Shown piece after piece: positions 28,034 to 31,229 of a DNA stretch of 31,229 nucleotides. The stretch spans positions 1-31,229 of the IMG/VR virus record IMGVR_UViG_3300025168_000383. The stretch is one strand, 5' to 3'. Source of the DNA: a virus. Under the pieces are notes generated by a model. It did no database searches. It was not told the origin of the DNA and was given only the letters and a program-made list of their open reading frames with translations. A program made the position numbers and the translations under genes. Position 1 is the stretch's first letter; the number at the start of each line of letters is the position of its first letter.

Positions 28034-31000
28034 TTATGTCCTTGTTGCAGGCAATCCGTTCTTATCCCAACGGTCTTCTATTCGTGCTGTTTTTGCAACT
28101 GATTTGGCAACGACAAGCATTAACTCATTAAGATTTTGTCTCAGTCCAATCATTTCGTTAGACATTGCGTCTGCCATTTTTACCTGTGAAGCAGTTTGCA
28201 CTCTTTCGCCTTCATGTAATTCTGCAATGTACCCATCAAACGGAACTCTTTGTAGTCCTCGCTGATGTGAACCGTCTAGCTTGTTTGTTCCTCGTGAATT
28301 CATAAAATCAAACAGTTCTTGAGTTGCAGCGTTTGATCTATCAATTGACATTGTTTGCATAATCGGAGCATTTTTTTCTGCATTCTTAGCACTTAAAACA
28401 CCACCCATTTCTTGTAGAATTCCAACTGCACCTGCCCCAGATATAGCGTTGTTAATCGCAGAAGAAGATATTCCATTTCTAGAACCAACAGCGTGAATCC
28501 ATTCTCTGGCATAATTATCCATCTGCTTTTCCATTGTAAGACCTTTTTCTTTTCCGTCTTCAATGAATGCACCCAGTAATGTTCCTGATCCACTTCCTTC
28601 AACGCCAACGCCGCTAAATGTGTGGCCACCCAGATCAACATTAAACCCTGCATCTTTAGTTATTTGAGTCATAATTGCATCAAGATCACGTATTGGCGCA
28701 ATTGCTCTAGCCGCATCAGCATCAGTTGCGTTCTGCTTAAATCCTAATGGAGCAAATCCAGAGGCAAATTCTGGAATATCAAATGTATTTTGGCCGTTTT
28801 TATTCATTCCAGAAGTTTTTGCCATTGTTATACCTGCCGCTGAAGTTGGAGTTCCTCCTTCATCGACTAAATGACCCACAGCTAAAGCCGCTGCGATAGC
28901 CGCGGTAACGGGATTGAATAAAACCGCACCAAGGTTAGAACCCATCGCCGCCGCCGCAGTTGGTGGTCCTACAGTTCCTGCAGCAATACCTGTACCTGCT
29001 CCAAACATACCGCCAACAAATTGACCTGCACTTGCTAATGTCCCTGCTACCGTAAGACCTGTGCCTGCACCTGCCGCGCTCGCACCTGCTGTTGATGCCG
29101 CACTTGCACCTGCACCTACACCTGCTGAACCTGCGAGTGCTGAACCTGTCATCGTACCTGCGGTACTCCCACCAATTACACTCGCTACTGCGCTCTTTAT
29201 TCCTCCACCAATTGTGCTAATGACATTACTAAAAGCACTGGTTAGAGTACTCATAAAACCATTTAACCCACCGCTACCAAAAATAGCGTTCATGATTTTT
29301 TGTGCCGCAAGTTCAGCGACCATTCTCTTAAAGCCATCTATCACGGTGTTAAAAAATGATTTAAAATTTATCTTGCCGTCATCAAGTGTTTTATAAATAA
29401 GATCACCGAAAGAACGTTGAACGTTTTCTACCATGTTTTTTTGGATCTGTTGTTCTGCGGTTAGTTTTGCGGTCGATGTTGTCGTTTTGTCTAGTGCATC
29501 TTCTGCGTCAAACAAAGTGCTAGATAATTTTTCAACTTCTAATCGTTCTGCTAAAGTTGCATCTTTCCCAAGTTTTAGTTGTTGGTTATACAAAAACTGT
29601 TGCTTGTCAGTCATACCAACTTGTGTCATTTGTTGGCTTAATTCTTCTGTGAGGTCTTTGTAAGCATCAGTGTGCTTAATTACAAGCTCAGTTGATTCTG
29701 CGTGACCTGCAGATAGCTCTGCAAGCATATCAGCGGCTTCATCAGTTACATCTGCGAAATCACCTGTAGTGATAACGCTTGCTTGAACTAATATCTCACG
29801 CTTCCTTTCCGCTTCTAGTAATGCTAAAACCTGTTCTCTTTGCTTATTTTTTAAACGTATATCCTGATTGCTTCCTGTCGTAACAAATTGGTTTAAAACA
29901 TCATATTTGCCTGCTGTTTTTGTTAAGGCTCTTTGCGTTTCTTGCAGTGATGCACGTAGTGTATTTATATGTTTGTCAATTGCGCTTACACCTTGAGTTG
30001 CGGCAAGCGTCAAGTCTCTAGACATTTTATCTACGCGACTATTTGATAATTTTTGCAATACTTCAAACAATCCAAACGCCGCTATTGTGATGACACCTAT
30101 AGGTCCACCTAACAATGCAATGCCACGACCTAAGACACCTGCGGCTGTAGCCGTTCTTAAAAATGCCGCTGATGTTGCAACTAATGACGCAACCAATCGA
30201 ACGCCAAGCAAAATAGCCAAAGCCTCTGCAATGTTAAAAGTTGTTTTCAAATACTCTGCAAATCTATCTGAGTTCACAAAATTTATGGCTTGCTGTGCGA
30301 ACGCTGTCAAAGCTTGCGTTAATTCACGCATATTTGGCTCTGCTTTGGTGCCTAATGCAATTGCCAAACCTTCGAGACTAGAATTCAACGACAATAAATC
30401 GCCATCTAAATTATCAAAATTAGTAGCCGCTTGTTCTGTCGCTATGTTTGTTCCAGTTAATGCGGTGGTCAATTGCGCTGTAGCATCTGCGTTTTTCAAT
30501 AGGGTTGATGCAGTTATCACACCTTCCATGCCAAACTTTTTGGTAATTTCCGTTACATTTAAATTTTCTGCGGCTAAATTCTGTAACGCTACTCCCAATC
30601 CTACAACTGACGGTCGTAATTTTTGATTACTATCAGCTTCTAGTTTTAAAATAATGTTTCTTAAACCTGTACCTGCTTCACTAGCTTTTAATCCACCTGC
30701 TGCTAATACTTGAATTGCGGCGTTTGCTTCTTCAAAACCAATCCCTGCCGCTGATGCTGCCGCACCAGAGTTTTTTAATGCCAATGCTGTGTCTGATATA
30801 GCTGAAGCACCTAGCTTTGAACCTGCCGCCAATACATTGATAAAACGATTCGCTTCTTCTGCACCTGCTCCAAATTGATTTAATGATGTTCCTACGGTAT
30901 TAGCTGCACTCGCTAAATCTATACGCGCCGCTTCTGCCAAAGTTACAGCTTCTTTTGTTACTGATGCAAGAGCCTCGCTTGACTCCAATAGGTCTGGCTT

Positions 31001-31229
31001 CGCACTCGCAATTAATTTGAATGCAGTTGCCGCTTGTGATGCTGATAATGTAGTTGATTTTCCAATTTCTAATGATTGTTGTCTAAGAAATTCAAGGTCT
31101 TTACCTGCCGCTCCAGTAATAGCAGACAACTCACTAATAGAAGAACTAAATGCTCTCGTGTCTCTAGCAATTTTGCCAAGTACATTACCTGCACCTAAAG
31201 CAAGAGCTGCTGCACCAAGTAATTTGAAA
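28034..31229 (-). CDS. Tail tape measure protein, main part (start lies at bases 248-1)
   Basis: The frame is open to the window edge at 31229, and the true ATG is at base 248 after circular joining; total 1100 residues. From the joint: SISELSAITGAAGKDLEFLRQQSLEIGKSTTLSASQAATAFKLIAS, then FGAGAEEANRFINVLAAGSKLGASAISDTALALKNSGAAASAAGI, the TP901-type tape measure core. Later come a hydrophobic stretch (LLGVRLVASLVATSAAFLRTATAAGVLGRGIALLGGPIGV), a long helical region, and a lambda-type C-terminal domain (NVQRSFGDLIYKTLDDGKINFKSFFNTVIDGFKRM). The Gly/Ala-rich stretch after it is low-complexity. By the usual 0.15 nm per residue it would span about 165 nm. Confidence 0.94.
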   Translation of the reverse strand, partial: FKLLGAAALALGAGNVLGKIARDTRAFSSSISELSAITGAAGKDLEFLRQQSLEIGKSTTLSASQAATAFKLIASAKPDLLESSEALASVTKEAVTLAEAARIDLASAANTVGTSLNQFGAGAEEANRFINVLAAGSKLGASAISDTALALKNSGAAASAAGIGFEEANAAIQVLAAGGLKASEAGTGLRNIILKLEADSNQKLRPSVVGLGVALQNLAAENLNVTEITKKFGMEGVITASTLLKNADATAQLTTALTGTNIATEQAATNFDNLDGDLLSLNSSLEGLAIALGTKAEPNMRELTQALTAFAQQAINFVNSDRFAEYLKTTFNIAEALAILLGVRLVASLVATSAAFLRTATAAGVLGRGIALLGGPIGVITIAAFGLFEVLQKLSNSRVDKMSRDLTLAATQGVSAIDKHINTLRASLQETQRALTKTAGKYDVLNQFVTTGSNQDIRLKNKQREQVLALLEAERKREILVQASVITTGDFADVTDEAADMLAELSAGHAESTELVIKHTDAYKDLTEELSQQMTQVGMTDKQQFLYNQQLKLGKDATLAERLEVEKLSSTLFDAEDALDKTTTSTAKLTAEQQIQKNMVENVQRSFGDLIYKTLDDGKINFKSFFNTVIDGFKRMVAELAAQKIMNAIFGSGGLNGFMSTLTSAFSNVISTIGGGIKSAVASVIGGSTAGTMTGSALAGSAGVGAGASAASTAGASAAGAGTGLTVAGTLASAGQFVGGMFGAGTGIAAGTVGPPTAAAAMGSNLGAVLFNPVTAAIAAALAVGHLVDEGGTPTSAAGITMAKTSGMNKNGQNTFDIPEFASGFAPLGFKQNATDADAARAIAPIRDLDAIMTQITKDAGFNVDLGGHTFSGVGVEGSGSGTLLGAFIEDGKEKGLTMEKQMDNYAREWIHAVGSRNGISSSAINNAISGAGAVGILQEMGGVLSAKNAEKNAPIMQTMSIDRSNAATQELFDFMNSRGTNKLDGSHQRGLQRVPFDGYIAELHEGERVQTASQVKMADAMSNEMIGLRQNLNELMLVVAKSVAKTARIEDRWDKNGLPATRT
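31089..31229. repeat. Terminal direct repeat, right copy
   Basis: Same sequence as bases 1-141 except A at 31103 (C at 15). In the tape measure codon this is GGT versus GGG, both Gly, so it is silent. Marks circular closure. Confidence 0.95.

Noticed and set aside
30087-30626. Plus-strand open frame of 179 codons opposite the tape measure gene
   Set aside because: It mirrors Ala-rich codons of the tape measure, has no ribosome site and lies wholly inside a certain gene on the other strand.

Overview
The window is a complete, linearised copy of a circularly closed, roughly 31.1 kb tailed dsDNA phage genome. Bases 1-141 recur as bases 31089-31229 with one mismatch, so the unit is about 31,088 bp. 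The gene cut by the ends is the tail tape measure gene. Read across the joint, its two parts give one uninterrupted frame of 1100 codons. I see no integrase, attachment site, clear lysogeny repressor, DNA polymerase, tRNA or CRISPR array. The three-membrane-segment holin and the GH24 lysozyme suggest a Gram-negative host. The base composition is AT-rich and many short proteins resemble ones I associate with marine phages. The host is inferred, not shown.

Layout on the circle. One divergent non-coding region (about 15,541-15,855) separates two transcription directions. Rightward (+) from 15,856 to 20,129 runs a recombination and nucleic-acid block: ERF annealing protein, YqaJ/lambda-Exo-type nuclease, SSB, a small HTH protein, NinB, NinG/HNH and a DUF3310 protein. 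Leftward (-) from 15,525 down to 1, and then through the joint from 31,229 to 20,174, runs everything else. In order this is an O-like/P-like replication pair, small early proteins driven by several local promoters, and a small winged-helix protein. Next come a ParB-like and Mom-like DNA modification cluster, then the terminase subunits, portal, SPP1-gp7-like head protein, scaffold and P22-like coat. These are followed by basic small proteins, head-tail connectors, major tail protein, a G/GT tail chaperone with a -1 frameshift, and the tape measure. The strand ends with a cupredoxin-bearing tail protein, a repeat-rich fibre, and a lysis region (holin, metallophosphoesterase, small membrane proteins, lysozyme).

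How it works together. The tail genes (tape measure, tube protein, terminator, G/GT chaperone) indicate a long non-contractile tail, so this is a siphovirus-like particle with a P22-type coat fold. Replication appears to borrow the host polymerase through the O/P-like pair, with ERF + exonuclease + SSB supplying recombination. Mom-like acyltransferase and ParB-like genes lie just before terminase, which suggests the DNA is chemically modified before packaging.

The most unusual signals are regulatory. An 11-bp stem covers the ribosome binding site of the ParB-like gene at the head of the Mom cluster, which recalls (by different sequence) the translational control of phage Mu mom. There are also two 83-bp promoter cassettes 810 bp apart, three nearly identical UUCG-type hairpins between small genes, a shared TTTACA/TGTAAA motif at five promoters, and a hairpin-dense divergent region with crossing complementary blocks. 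A structural oddity is a cupredoxin-like domain inserted inside a tail protein.
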